A DNA stretch of 36,639 nucleotides from Acidobacteriaceae bacterium (lineage in GTDB: Bacteria; Acidobacteriota; Terriglobia; Terriglobales; Acidobacteriaceae). Under the pieces are notes generated by a model. That model did no database searches. It was not told where the DNA came from and saw only the letters and a program-made list of their open reading frames with translations. This document shows positions 1-7,538 of this stretch, piece by piece. The stretch lies in the NCBI GenBank assembly GCA_030037545.1, contig JASHRF010000022.1, forward strand, positions 1 to 36,639, given 5' to 3'. The stretch's first letter is position 1, and every line of letters starts with the position of its first letter. The position numbers and the translations under genes were made by a program.

Positions 1-260
1 CGACAGGCTCAGCCGGACTCGCGACACTAGTCAGAGGCAGCTCCCGACGGATCATGATTATGCGACTTCGACGCGCGAATATCAGACTGATTAATCGTCG
101 CTCAAACCTGCCCCCGACTGCTGCTGGCTCTGTGCTCGACAGACACAAAAAACAACGCCAACAGCAAAAACAACCCATCGATGTGCAGAGGTTGACAGGT
201 CACTCCATATCAGATCTTTATCGATTCTGGGTGCCCCTGATATGACAGCGTCTCTCCTTG
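1..260. other. Non-coding left edge with a short inverted repeat
   Basis: I see no convincing gene here. The one open frame (54-245, plus) has arginine- and glutamine-rich composition, no ribosome-binding site and no recognisable fold. An 8-bp inverted repeat, CATATCAG at 206-213 and CTGATATG at 237-244, lies just beyond the transposase remnant. It could be part of an old element end, but this is not established. Confidence 0.4.
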
Positions 261-299
261 TCAAGTGAAGAGGCGCACACTTTCCCGCGGTGGTCGGGG

Positions 300-846
300 C
301 GATGTCAAAGGCGCCGTTTTGTGGCGTTCATCTTGACCCTTGCCATCGTCCCGGCCACTTTCAGAATCGGCTTGGGAACGAAGCTCAGATGTTTTCCCGG
401 GTGAATCATCAGAAGCCTGGCCTGCGGATGGGCTTGGGCCGCTGCCCTGACTGCTTCTTGCAGCGGCTCGATCCGGTCCTCCAATCCATCCAGCAGCGAC
501 AACAAGTCCTGCCGCCGTTGCCCGTACCGGCTCTCCAGCTCGAGCGCTTCGACCTCGCGCCGCCGCCGGGCCTGTCCATCGCCGGCTTCGCACCCGGCCT
601 TCGTCCCTGCCGACGGCGTCCAACTCTGGTTTTCGATCCGCGGGCACATCCGCACCAGGCGCGACTGGGGCAACCAAAGTTCGCGGTCGCCTCCAGCCCC
701 ACTCGCGCCCCCTGGCCCGCCAGGGACCGATAAGAACTCTCTGCCTCGGCCCCATGCATCCGTCGGCGTTCTGCGTACTCCCCCGTCTCCGTCTCCATAT
801 ATGCGACCTGCTGAAAACGAAGATGGAAATCACAGCCTATAATCAT
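300..846 (-). pseudogene. Decayed IS110-family transposase remnant
   Basis: The leftward reading begins at 846 with MIIGCDFH and continues through ETGE.AERR to VGLEATA. This is the N-terminal RuvC-like DEDD domain of IS110 transposases, and the first catalytic Asp (GCDFH) and the Glu (LEAT) are visible. After about 50 residues the similarity jumps to another frame at about 670, with a shape like SRLVRM..RI.NQ, then RRQDLLSLLDGLEDRI and NPQARLLM-like AHPQARLLMIHPG, typical of the middle of the family. The TD..DA segment carrying the remaining acidic residues and the C-terminal transposase_20 domain are missing. The gene therefore has at least one internal deletion, a frameshift and a truncated 3' end, and cannot make active enzyme. 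No flanking bIS ends could be identified. IS110 family membership is confident; exact boundaries are approximate. Confidence 0.8.
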
Positions 847-980
847 CCTGCTCGGCTCCTGCTCCCCAGCCCAAGGTCGTTTCGCCACAACCCATGTACT
901 CAGCTTGAAGGAGCCGACGCTGTCATGTCATCAGGCCCAGATCTTGGGACCGGGGATGCCACCGCTGCTCATGGAGGTTC

Positions 981-2405
981 ATGCAACGCGCCTGCATCAT
1001 CGGATCGGGACCGAACGGCTTGGCGGCGGCCATCGTGCTGGCACAGGCCGGCCTGCGCGTCGAAGTCTTCGAGGCTGAAGCCGAGCCTGGCGGCGCGGCG
1101 CGCACTCTGCCCCTGACGTTGCCCGGCTTTCTCCACGATTTCGGCTCGGCCGTTCACCCGCTTGCCATCGGCTCACCGTTCTTCAGCACGCTGCCACTCG
1201 ACAATTACGGTCTCGAATGGGTTCACGGCGATGCGCCGCTGGCTCACCCGCTCGACGACGGCTCCGCCGTCATCATGGAGCGCGACTTGGGCGCCAACGA
1301 AGCCGCACTCAGCCCCGATGGCAAAAGCTGGCGCTGGCTGGTGGCGCCGGCCGCGCTGCGTTGGAACCAATTTGCAGCCGACGCTTTTGCCCCGCTGCTT
1401 CGAGTACCGCGTCATCCGCTGCTGATGGCGCGCTTCGGGCTCGCGTCGCTTGGATCGGCGCAGACGCTGGTCCACAACCATTTCTCCGGCCAGCGCGCGC
1501 GCGCCGTTTTTGCGGGCCTCGCCGCGCACTCGTTTTTGGGCATGGATCAGTTGCTCAGCGCCGGCATCGGCTTGATGTTTGCTGCGTCGCTGCACGCGCT
1601 GGGCTGGCCTAGCCCGCGCGGCGGCGCGCGCGCCATCAGCCACGCCCTCATCGGCTATCTGGAATCGCTGGGCGGAGTGGTTCACACTTCCCGCCACATT
1701 GACGCGGCGGCATTCCCCGAGCTAGCCGCCGGCAGCGCGCTGGTGATGTGTGACCTGAGTCCGCGCCAGTTGCTGGCCGTCGCCGGCGACCAGCTCACGG
1801 TCGGCTATCGCCTGGCGCTCGCCAATTTCCGCCACGGCCCCGGAGCATTCAAGGTGGATTATGCGCTCTCCGAGCCCGTGCCCTGGCGCGCGGCCGAGTG
1901 CCGGCGCGCCATCTCCGTACATCTGGGCGGCACGTTTGAGGAGATTGCAGCTTCAGAGGATGCAGTGATTCATGGCCGCGAGCCCCAGCGGCCGTTCGTG
2001 CTGGCTGCGCAGCCCACGCTCTTCGATCCCGCACGCGCGCCACACGGAAAACACGTGCTGTGGACTTACTGCCACGTTCCCAACAGCTCTTCCGCGGATT
2101 TGACCGAGTGCATCGATGCCCAAATCGAGCGCTTTGCTCCCGGATTTCGCGACTGCGTTCTGGCGCGCCACAGTTCCGCGCCCGCCATGCTCGAAAAAAT
2201 GGACGCGAATCTCGTCGGCGGCGACATCGCCGGCGGCGCCATCACCATGCGTCAAATGCTCTTCCGTCCCACCCTGCGCGGCTACGCCACCAGCAACCCC
2301 AGGATTTATCTCTGCTCTGCCTCCACGCCTCCCGGCGCCGGCGTTCACGGCATGTGCGGATATCATGCCGCAAAGCTGGCCCTGCGGCGTTTGCGTGCGC
2401 GGTAG
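981..2405 (+). CDS. FAD/NAD(P)-dependent oxidoreductase, phytoene-desaturase-like
   Basis: A flavin amine-oxidase/CrtI-type flavoprotein of 474 residues. The N-terminus carries the Rossmann dinucleotide motif GSGPNGLAAA (residues 7-16) followed by the acidic strand end VEVFEAEAEPGGAARTL. The C-terminus carries the second FAD contact, with IYLCSASTPPGAGVHGMCG near residues 446-464. This arrangement is usual for the CrtI/PYROXD2-like group, and the length is close to normal (about 480-530). The substrate cannot be read from sequence: carotenoid genes such as crtB are absent nearby, so carotenoid desaturation is not implied. A GGAGG lies only 3 bases before the ATG, a short spacing, but the protein begins directly with the Rossmann fold, so the start is plausible. 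It is followed head-to-head (convergent, 9-bp gap) by the DUF4142 gene. Confidence 0.85.
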   Translation: MQRACIIGSGPNGLAAAIVLAQAGLRVEVFEAEAEPGGAARTLPLTLPGFLHDFGSAVHPLAIGSPFFSTLPLDNYGLEWVHGDAPLAHPLDDGSAVIMERDLGANEAALSPDGKSWRWLVAPAALRWNQFAADAFAPLLRVPRHPLLMARFGLASLGSAQTLVHNHFSGQRARAVFAGLAAHSFLGMDQLLSAGIGLMFAASLHALGWPSPRGGARAISHALIGYLESLGGVVHTSRHIDAAAFPELAAGSALVMCDLSPRQLLAVAGDQLTVGYRLALANFRHGPGAFKVDYALSEPVPWRAAECRRAISVHLGGTFEEIAASEDAVIHGREPQRPFVLAAQPTLFDPARAPHGKHVLWTYCHVPNSSSADLTECIDAQIERFAPGFRDCVLARHSSAPAMLEKMDANLVGGDIAGGAITMRQMLFRPTLRGYATSNPRIYLCSASTPPGAGVHGMCGYHAAKLALRRLRAR

Positions 2406-2414
2406 CGCCGGTGC

Positions 2415-2972
2415 TTACGGTTGCGCACCCGGCGACGTTACTGACATGGGTTTATTCTTCTCCAGGCCCTGGGCATCCTGGAGGTGCTTCTGCAACACCG
2501 GCAAAGCCTGTTCCGCATAGCTCTTGATGGCCGGGTTCTGCGCGTCGTCGGCTTCTTTCTTGTAAACCGCGATGGCCTTGGTGTGTCCTGCGATCATCTC
2601 CGCAATGAACTTGTGATCGAACGCCGCGCCCTTCAGTGCATTCATGGGGCCAATCAAGGCCTTGTTATGCTCTGCGTCGATCGCGGTCGGCACGGTGAGA
2701 TTCGCCTGCTGGGCGGCCGTGGTCAGCTGCTGGTAATCGTTGGTGTGATCCGTCGCCAGCATCTGGCCGTAGTCCTTCACTTCCTGCTTGGCGGCCACAT
2801 TCTGCGCCAGCTGTCCCAGGTTCGCTTCCACCATGTCGGTCTGCCCCGCGAAATCGACGAACTGCTGATCGGTCATCGTCTTGCCCGCAGCGCCTTTTTC
2901 CGCGTGTTTCTGAGCCAGCACCGGAACCGACAGCATGGAGATGCAGCAAACAGCCGTGAAAATTCGTTTCAT
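2415..2972 (-). CDS. DUF4142 domain secreted protein
   Basis: A 185-residue exported protein. The start at 2972 is chosen because GGAGGA sits 6-7 bases upstream and the product then opens with a clean signal peptide (MKRIFTAVCCISMLSVPVLAQ, cleavage after the Ala-Gln region). The mature part is the DUF4142 four-helix fold (ferritin-like): MTDQQFVDFAGQTDMVEANLGQLA, then VKDYGQMLATDHTNDYQQL, with the family's characteristic D-H pair, and a C-terminal helix YAEQALPVLQKHL. Proteins of this family are periplasmic or outer-surface and are common in acidobacteria and proteobacteria; their function is not established. It lies downstream of the HtrA gene in the same direction but is separated by 428 bp containing a strong hairpin, so it is probably transcribed on its own. 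Confidence 0.9.
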   Translation of the reverse strand: MKRIFTAVCCISMLSVPVLAQKHAEKGAAGKTMTDQQFVDFAGQTDMVEANLGQLAQNVAAKQEVKDYGQMLATDHTNDYQQLTTAAQQANLTVPTAIDAEHNKALIGPMNALKGAAFDHKFIAEMIAGHTKAIAVYKKEADDAQNPAIKSYAEQALPVLQKHLQDAQGLEKNKPMSVTSPGAQP

Positions 2973-3400
2973 TGATTTCCTCCAGTCTGAAATTTCTCTT
3001 GAGAAGAGTCCATACCGAATTGGAAAGCGCGCTCCATCGCCGCGAGGAAACCAGGGCATGGCATTGAGTTGGCGGAAACCCCTCGAGGCTGCTCAGAACC
3101 TCGCTGCAAGGCGCGGTACCGCGCACACGTTCACGCCCGGTATGATGCGCATTTTCGTGCCGGGGTGTCCGGCTGTGCAAATTTATCTTTTCCAATGAGA
3201 AACAGGCCGCGGGGCAAAAAAAACGGGCTTGGCCAAAAACCGAATTTGCTGGCCATGGCATCTTCGGGAAAGCTGCGGACTGAAGCCCCGACTGCTGAGT
3301 GGATTTTTCCTCAAGAAAAATCCACCCCGCTGCTCGCAAAAGTTCACATGATTTCCGAAAATGCTTTAGAGGCCCGTATCCATCGATCGCCCGACCTGAA
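2973..3400. other. Intergenic region between DUF4142 gene and degP
   Basis: 428 bp without a credible gene. It holds the 3299-3325 hairpin listed separately and presumably the promoter of the DUF4142 gene; I could not identify -35/-10 boxes with confidence. Short A/T-rich runs occur around 3213-3222 and 3186-3195. Confidence 0.5.
3299..3325. terminator. Perfect 10-bp hairpin downstream of degP
   Basis: GTGGATTTTT (3299-3308) and AAAAATCCAC (3316-3325) are perfectly complementary around a 7-base loop. It lies 76 bp after the degP stop codon on the leftward transcript. A true U-tract after the stem is lacking, although the stem itself contains T5/A5 runs. It may be a terminator working in both directions or an mRNA-stabilising hairpin. 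Confidence 0.55.
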
Positions 3401-4987
3401 TTACATCCCGCTCTGCGCTCCGCCAGCCGGATGCACTACGCGGTAGAACGTGCCGCCATGGGCCCACACCAGCAGCAGAATGTCCTTGCCATCGGGCGCA
3501 GCGTGAATCGCGTTCCCGCAGCTTTCCGCATCCTCGACCGGCTTGCGGTCGACTTCCAGGATCACGTCCCCTGGTGCCAGGCCCGCGTCGTCTGCCGGGC
3601 TGCCCGGCCGCACGTTCTCAATGGCTGCGCCCTTCACCGTGTCGGGCACGTTGTACCGCTGGCGCGTGTCCGGCGTCAGGTTGTCGACCGTCAGGCCCAG
3701 TTTGCCCCTGCTCGCTCCCGGTGCGCCATTTTCGGCTTCTTCGCCTCCATTCTTGTGGAACTCACCCACCGTAGCGTCCAGCGTCATCGGCTTGCCATTG
3801 CGCAGAATGCCCAGCTCAATGCGCGTTCCCGGCGCCATCTCGCTCACCGCAACCTGCAGCGCGCTGCCGTTGGCAATCTTCTGTCCGTTGAGCTCGCGTA
3901 GCACATCGCCGCGCTCCAGTCCGGCGCGGCTGGCCGGCGAGTCAGGCGTCACCTGGGCGACGATCGCTCCCGACGCGTCGGGCAGATTGAAGAAGCTGGC
4001 GTTCTCAGGTGTCACGTCGTTCATGCTGATGCCCAGGTAGCCGTGGTGCACCGTGCCGTCCTTGATGATGGCCTCCGCGCTGGCCTTCACGATCTGCGAC
4101 GGAATCGCGAACCCTGCTCCTGCGAACGAGCCGCTGTCGGAGATGATGAAGGTGTCGATGCCCACCAGTTCGCCGTAGGCGTTCACCAGCGGGCCGCCGC
4201 TGTTGCCGGGGTTGATGGCCGCGTCGGTCTGGATAAAGTCGCCCGGTTTGCGCGGATCGTCGGAGTAGGGATTGGGCCGGTCGATGCCGCTCACGATGCC
4301 GCGCGTGACGGTGAAGGGAAAGTTGCCGAAGGGATTGCCGAAAGCCAGCACCGTTTCACCCGGCTTCACCCGGGTGGAATCGCCCCATGCGATGCTGGTC
4401 AGGTTGTGCGCGTCGATCTTGATCACCGCCAGGTCGTTGAGCTTGTCCACGCCCACCAGTCTGGCTGAAAAGACGCGCCGGTCGTCGAGTGTAACGCGCA
4501 TCTGCGTGGCGCCATTCACCACGTGATCGTTGGTCACAATATAGCCGTCGGGCGAAACAATCACGCCGCTGCCGATGCCGTGCTCAATCTGCGGCTGCGG
4601 CTGCATTCCGCGGCCGCCATTGGGCCCGAAAAAAAACTGCTGGAATCCTGGCGGCAAATCCTGCGGCGGAATGCCGCCGAAACCGAATCCTGGACCACCA
4701 CCGTTCTGCCCCCCGCCATCCTGGCCGGAGTCGTCGGTAACCCGCGATGTAACGGCCACGTTCACCACCGCTGGCGTCACGCGCGCCGCCACGGCTTCCA
4801 CCGCGTTGTCCAGCGCCACCAGTGGCGAGACCGCGCTCTCGTTCAGCGGCGCAGCCGTGCCAATGGCCGCGTGCGCCAGGTTATGATTCAACGCCAATGC
4901 CCCAGCCACCACCAGCGCCGAAGCGCAGCCTGCCGGAATCACCAGCCTTTTCACTTTTGCTATTAAAGAATTAGTTGTCGCAGACAT
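3401..4987 (-). CDS. degP: HtrA/DegP-type periplasmic serine protease (Do family)
   Basis: A 528-residue trypsin-like protease/chaperone of the envelope. Residues 13-41 form an N-terminal membrane segment or signal peptide (ending LAHAA). The catalytic triad is visible as His155 in TNDHVV, Asp185 in KLNDLAV and Ser263 in GNSGGPL. Two PDZ domains follow: about 310-400 (GYLGISMNDV..., SPASRAGLERGDVL) and about 430-525 (LGLTVDNL..., GSPADDAGLAPGDVILEVD). A Gly/Gln-rich linker (about 88-130, GGGQNGGGPGFGFGG) corresponds to the flexible loop of DegP/DegQ homologues. The start is supported by GAGGTGAAGC before the ATG. The gene lies 32 bp behind the M56 peptidase gene and is probably in its operon. 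The first codons carry a sequence resembling the operator upstream of blaI (4961-4976), suggesting separate control by the same repressor; that is inference. Confidence 0.95.
   Translation of the reverse strand: MSATTNSLIAKVKRLVIPAGCASALVVAGALALNHNLAHAAIGTAAPLNESAVSPLVALDNAVEAVAARVTPAVVNVAVTSRVTDDSGQDGGGQNGGGPGFGFGGIPPQDLPPGFQQFFFGPNGGRGMQPQPQIEHGIGSGVIVSPDGYIVTNDHVVNGATQMRVTLDDRRVFSARLVGVDKLNDLAVIKIDAHNLTSIAWGDSTRVKPGETVLAFGNPFGNFPFTVTRGIVSGIDRPNPYSDDPRKPGDFIQTDAAINPGNSGGPLVNAYGELVGIDTFIISDSGSFAGAGFAIPSQIVKASAEAIIKDGTVHHGYLGISMNDVTPENASFFNLPDASGAIVAQVTPDSPASRAGLERGDVLRELNGQKIANGSALQVAVSEMAPGTRIELGILRNGKPMTLDATVGEFHKNGGEEAENGAPGASRGKLGLTVDNLTPDTRQRYNVPDTVKGAAIENVRPGSPADDAGLAPGDVILEVDRKPVEDAESCGNAIHAAPDGKDILLLVWAHGGTFYRVVHPAGGAQSGM
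4961..4976. promoter_or_regulatory. Second BlaI-operator-like sequence in the start of degP
   Basis: On the minus strand this reads AACTAATTCTTTAATA. The blaI-upstream dyad reads AACTAATCCTTTAGTT on the same strand, so 13 of 16 positions agree, with one full half-site (AACTAAT) intact. It falls in codons 4-9 of degP. The similarity may be chance in an A/T-rich stretch of a GC-rich genome, but the shared half-site in the same gene cluster is suggestive. Confidence 0.35.
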
Positions 4988-5019
4988 GCTTCACCTCATT
5001 CAGGTTTGTTGAACTGCCG

Positions 5020-6852
5020 TTAGAGTTCGATCACCAGCCAGCCATCGCGGAGCGGAATGGCGGGAGGCAAGGGTGTGATGGAAATCTTGTTCTGAGCCGG
5101 AGCAGCCTTGGCCGCGTCAGGCTTTGTGGTTCCGGTCGCGGCAGCGTTCTCCACGTTGCCGAGCCCGCCGGTCGGATCAACGCGCAGAATGAGCCGCGTA
5201 ACCGTGTACTGGCGCACCACTCGCCGAGCAGCCGCTGCCCGGTTCGCGCCAGAAGCCGGCGAAGAATTTGTAGTCTCAACCTGCTCCCACGCCGTAAACA
5301 CGATCCACTGCCGTGGCCCGGCGGCCACCGAAGTATCGATGGCCAGAGTCGCATTCTCCGCCACAGTCGAGGCCGCGATTCGGGGTCGTTCAGACTTGGG
5401 CGGAATGCTCAGTGCCTCGTACTTGCTGTCATTCTGGGCGGAGCGCAGCGGGGCCGAAGGACCTGCTGCTTGCCCGCCCGTCGCGAGAGTGGGGGACCAC
5501 CGGCCTTCATCCTTCCTGAGTTCGACGCGCTCTTGTGCCCTGCGCACCGCAGCCAGTTCCGCGCGGCTGGCAACATGGGCAACGGCATCAACAGCCCGGA
5601 ACCCGCTCATGGCTTGTCCATCGGCCACGTAAGCCGTATTTACCATCCGCGCCGCTCCGTGACGCGCGGCAAGATTTGCTTGCGCCGGTCGCGCCGCAAA
5701 CTCCACCAGTTGCGGGCAGCGCGCCAACTCGACTGACCCCAGCACCAACCCGCACCCCACCACGCCTACGAGCGCCCGCGTTGCAGCCGGATGCAAATCC
5801 GGTGCGCGCCGCAAAATTTGGTGCACACGACGTGCGAGCTCCGGCCGCCGCCGCCACGCGCCCAGGCTCAAAGCCTCCGCCCTGTGCGCCAGCCCACGCT
5901 CCGCCAGGCTGGTCAGGCAGGCTGCATACGCTCGCGGCGACCGCGTCCTGCGCACCACGCCCTCGTCGCACGCCATCTCGCGCTCGCGGCAAAGCCGGCG
6001 CTCCATCCACTGGAGCGCCGGATTGAGCGGAAACACCACCAGGCACAGCTTCTGTACCAGGTTCATCCAGTCATCGCGACGGCGCAGATGCTCCGCCTCG
6101 TGCAGTACCACCTGCTCCAGTTCCGCAGGCGAAAGCCGTCCCGGCAGCCACTCCGGAATAAGAATCCGCGGCCGAAAGAATCCGATCACGCTGGGCCGAT
6201 CCAGATCCCGCGTCGTACAAACCTCAACGTTCGGGCTTAGCGCGCGCAGAATCTTCTCAAGCTTGAAATCATTTTGTTCCGCACCACAAGACGCTGCTTT
6301 GAAATCGCCCGGCTTGAGCCGTGCCGAAAGGCGAATCGACTCCGTGTCAGGGCACGGCTTCAGTCGTGCCGAATTGCCTCGAGAAAGTTTGAGGGCTTTA
6401 GCCTCTGAGGGATTTTCAAAACCGCCCACCGCCAACGGCACTGCCCGCTTCCACAGCCGCCCCAATCGCACCGCTTGTACGCCGAGATCCACGCCCCGCG
6501 CCAGCGACGCCGCCAGCCACACTGCCGCTATCGCCAAACCCCACCGCGGGTCGAGAGCGAGCCAGGGATGCACGGGCGCGAAGACCGGACCCGACGGCGA
6601 CGCTCCGGGCGTAGCGGCTTCCGCGCTGAAGACAGAAGGAAGCAAGGAAACCAACCGGGGCAAAAACGGCAAGGCAACCAACGCAGCAAATCCAGCGGCC
6701 CAAACACGGAAGCGATCCGCGGCCGGCATCCGCGGTGTCAGCCGCAAGCACAGCGCCAATCCCAACGCCAATGCCGCACCCTGCCACAGCGCCGATACTG
6801 CCGCCGGTCCCGCGGTTGCGGCAAAGACCCGCCAGATCACCGCCATCTCCAT
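5020..6852 (-). CDS. BlaR1/MecR1-type M56 family metallopeptidase with in-frame repeat insertions
   Basis: A 610-residue integral-membrane zinc protease. Three hydrophobic segments (about 15-36, 48-72, 104-125) precede the cytoplasmic gluzincin domain with HEAEH (251-255) and the downstream EREMACDE (290-297). A fourth hydrophobic segment follows (about 358-377). In BlaR1 such proteases respond to an outside signal and cause inactivation of the BlaI repressor, encoded here 3 bp upstream. The C-terminal 230 residues (periplasmic) carry no penicillin-binding motifs (no SxxK...KTG), so the signal is unlikely to be a beta-lactam bound as in BlaR1. Two stretches look like translated interspersed DNA repeats: residues about 146-193 (SEAKALKLSRG..., ARLKPCPDTES, SARLKPGD), between the third membrane segment and the protease domain, and about 452-477 (WSPTLATGG..., PLRSAQND). 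Family assignment is sure; the ligand is unknown. Confidence 0.9.
   Translation of the reverse strand: MEMAVIWRVFAATAGPAAVSALWQGAALALGLALCLRLTPRMPAADRFRVWAAGFAALVALPFLPRLVSLLPSVFSAEAATPGASPSGPVFAPVHPWLALDPRWGLAIAAVWLAASLARGVDLGVQAVRLGRLWKRAVPLAVGGFENPSEAKALKLSRGNSARLKPCPDTESIRLSARLKPGDFKAASCGAEQNDFKLEKILRALSPNVEVCTTRDLDRPSVIGFFRPRILIPEWLPGRLSPAELEQVVLHEAEHLRRRDDWMNLVQKLCLVVFPLNPALQWMERRLCREREMACDEGVVRRTRSPRAYAACLTSLAERGLAHRAEALSLGAWRRRPELARRVHQILRRAPDLHPAATRALVGVVGCGLVLGSVELARCPQLVEFAARPAQANLAARHGAARMVNTAYVADGQAMSGFRAVDAVAHVASRAELAAVRRAQERVELRKDEGRWSPTLATGGQAAGPSAPLRSAQNDSKYEALSIPPKSERPRIAASTVAENATLAIDTSVAAGPRQWIVFTAWEQVETTNSSPASGANRAAAARRVVRQYTVTRLILRVDPTGGLGNVENAAATGTTKPDAAKAAPAQNKISITPLPPAIPLRDGWLVIEL
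5424..5500. repeat. Interspersed repeat of the 'CATTCTG..CGGAGCGCAGCGG' type inside the M56 gene
   Basis: The plus strand around 5430-5465 reads like a common bacterial interspersed sequence (core TCATTCTGGGCGGAGCGCAG, then CCGAAGGACCTGCTG). The other strand is translated in frame as PLRSAQND. A related version, encoding LRSAQNE, occurs at about 10155-10175 near the start of the Gfo/Idh/MocA gene. Recognition as a repeat rests on memory of similar sequences in acidobacterial and metagenomic contigs plus this second occurrence. Confidence 0.5.
6343..6414. repeat. Palindromic core of the MITE-like repeat, in frame inside the M56 gene
   Basis: The segment 6350-6370 matches 20 of 21 bases of the first palindrome of the repeat at 25505-25525 (GGCACGGCTTCAGCCGTGCC type). 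The end (AGGGCTTTAGCCTCTGAGGG) matches the second palindrome region of the element at about 25546-25566 at 19 of 22 positions. Spacing differs by one base. A partial additional copy of the first palindrome arm (CGGCTTGAGCCGTGCC) lies at 6310-6325. The reading frame stays open through it. Confidence 0.75.
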
Positions 6853-6855
6853 GCG

Positions 6856-7272
6856 CTACGCCTCGCCTCCCGTTTCTTCACCAGCCGACTGGTCCGGTGC
6901 GGCGACGCGGATCGCCTCTTTCAGCCGCTCCAATTCGTCCGCGGTCAACTCCTCGTCGCCCAGCAGCGAAAGCAAAAGCTGCTCGCGCGAGTTGCCAAAA
7001 AACCGCTTGAGCACGTGCCGCACCTCGCTCCGGCTGGCTTCCTGCTCCGCCACGCACGGTCGATACACAAAAGCCCGCCCTTCCTGCCGATGCTCGACGT
7101 ACCCTTTTTGTTCCAGAATTCGGATGGTTGTCAGCACCGAGTTATAGGCCAGGGTTTCGCCCTCCGGCATGGCCGCCACCAGGTCGGTCACCGCCGATTC
7201 GCCCCTCTGCCACAAAATCTTCATCAGCCGGAGCTCGGCCTCGGTCAGCGTGTTGGATTTCTTGGGCGGCAT
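6856..7272 (-). CDS. blaI: BlaI/MecI/CopY-family transcriptional repressor
   Basis: A 138-residue winged-helix repressor. The N-terminal half is the Penicillinase_R fold: LTEAELRLMKILWQRGESAVTDLVAAM, then the recognition helix region LAYNSVLTTIRILEQKGYVEHRQEGRAFVYRP, almost canonical for BlaI. The C-terminal helix pair (HVLKRFFGNSREQLLLSLLGDEEL...) is the dimerisation and protease-target region. BlaI proteins bind dyads as dimers and are inactivated when the partner M56 protease is stimulated. The ATG at 7272 is chosen because the family begins with a short tail before LTEAEL; an upstream ATG at 7305 with GGGGGTGG before it would add 11 residues. The stop lies 3 bp before the M56 gene, indicating co-transcription and coupling. 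A dyad at 7355-7370 is the likely autoregulatory operator. Confidence 0.93.
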   Translation of the reverse strand: MPPKKSNTLTEAELRLMKILWQRGESAVTDLVAAMPEGETLAYNSVLTTIRILEQKGYVEHRQEGRAFVYRPCVAEQEASRSEVRHVLKRFFGNSREQLLLSLLGDEELTADELERLKEAIRVAAPDQSAGEETGGEA

Positions 7273-7354
7273 TTTTATATCTCGTTGTGCTTCTTCGGCT
7301 TGCATCCACCCCCGGCCGGGTTTTCGGATTCCCCGATTACCACCATAGACGACC

Positions 7355-7370
7355 AACTAAAGGATTAGTT
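7355..7370. promoter_or_regulatory. Candidate BlaI operator dyad
   Basis: AACTAA-AGGA-TTAGTT is a perfect 6-bp dyad with a 4-bp centre. It lies in the 266-bp divergent region between blaI (leftward) and the aldose 1-epimerase gene (rightward), 83 bp before the blaI start. BlaI/CopY repressors bind short dyads of this size in their own promoters. The particular sequence differs from the Staphylococcus (TACA..TGTA) consensus, so assignment is by position and symmetry. Confidence 0.55.
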
Positions 7371-7538
7371 AGCAGTGCCTCCATAAAACTGAGGAAAACC
7401 AACTGAAATTATCAATCCACTTCCCTTGCCGACGCGCTGCGACCGCCGTACAGTAGAATGGCTCCGCCGCCGCATCCTGCCTGGAATCAGCCGCGAATCG
7501 CCGGGCGCGCCGGAAATCCGCCCCATCAGGAACTGCCC

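Noticed and set aside
54..245. 63-codon plus-strand frame at the left edge
   Set aside because: No ribosome-binding site, no family resemblance, next to transposon debris.
981..2405. Flavoprotein considered as a carotenoid biosynthesis gene (crtI)
   Set aside because: Only general CrtI-like FAD motifs are present and no crtB or other carotenoid gene is adjacent.
5020..7272. blaI/M56 pair considered as a beta-lactam resistance locus
   Set aside because: No beta-lactamase or PBP2a gene is nearby and the M56 protein lacks a penicillin-binding sensor domain.
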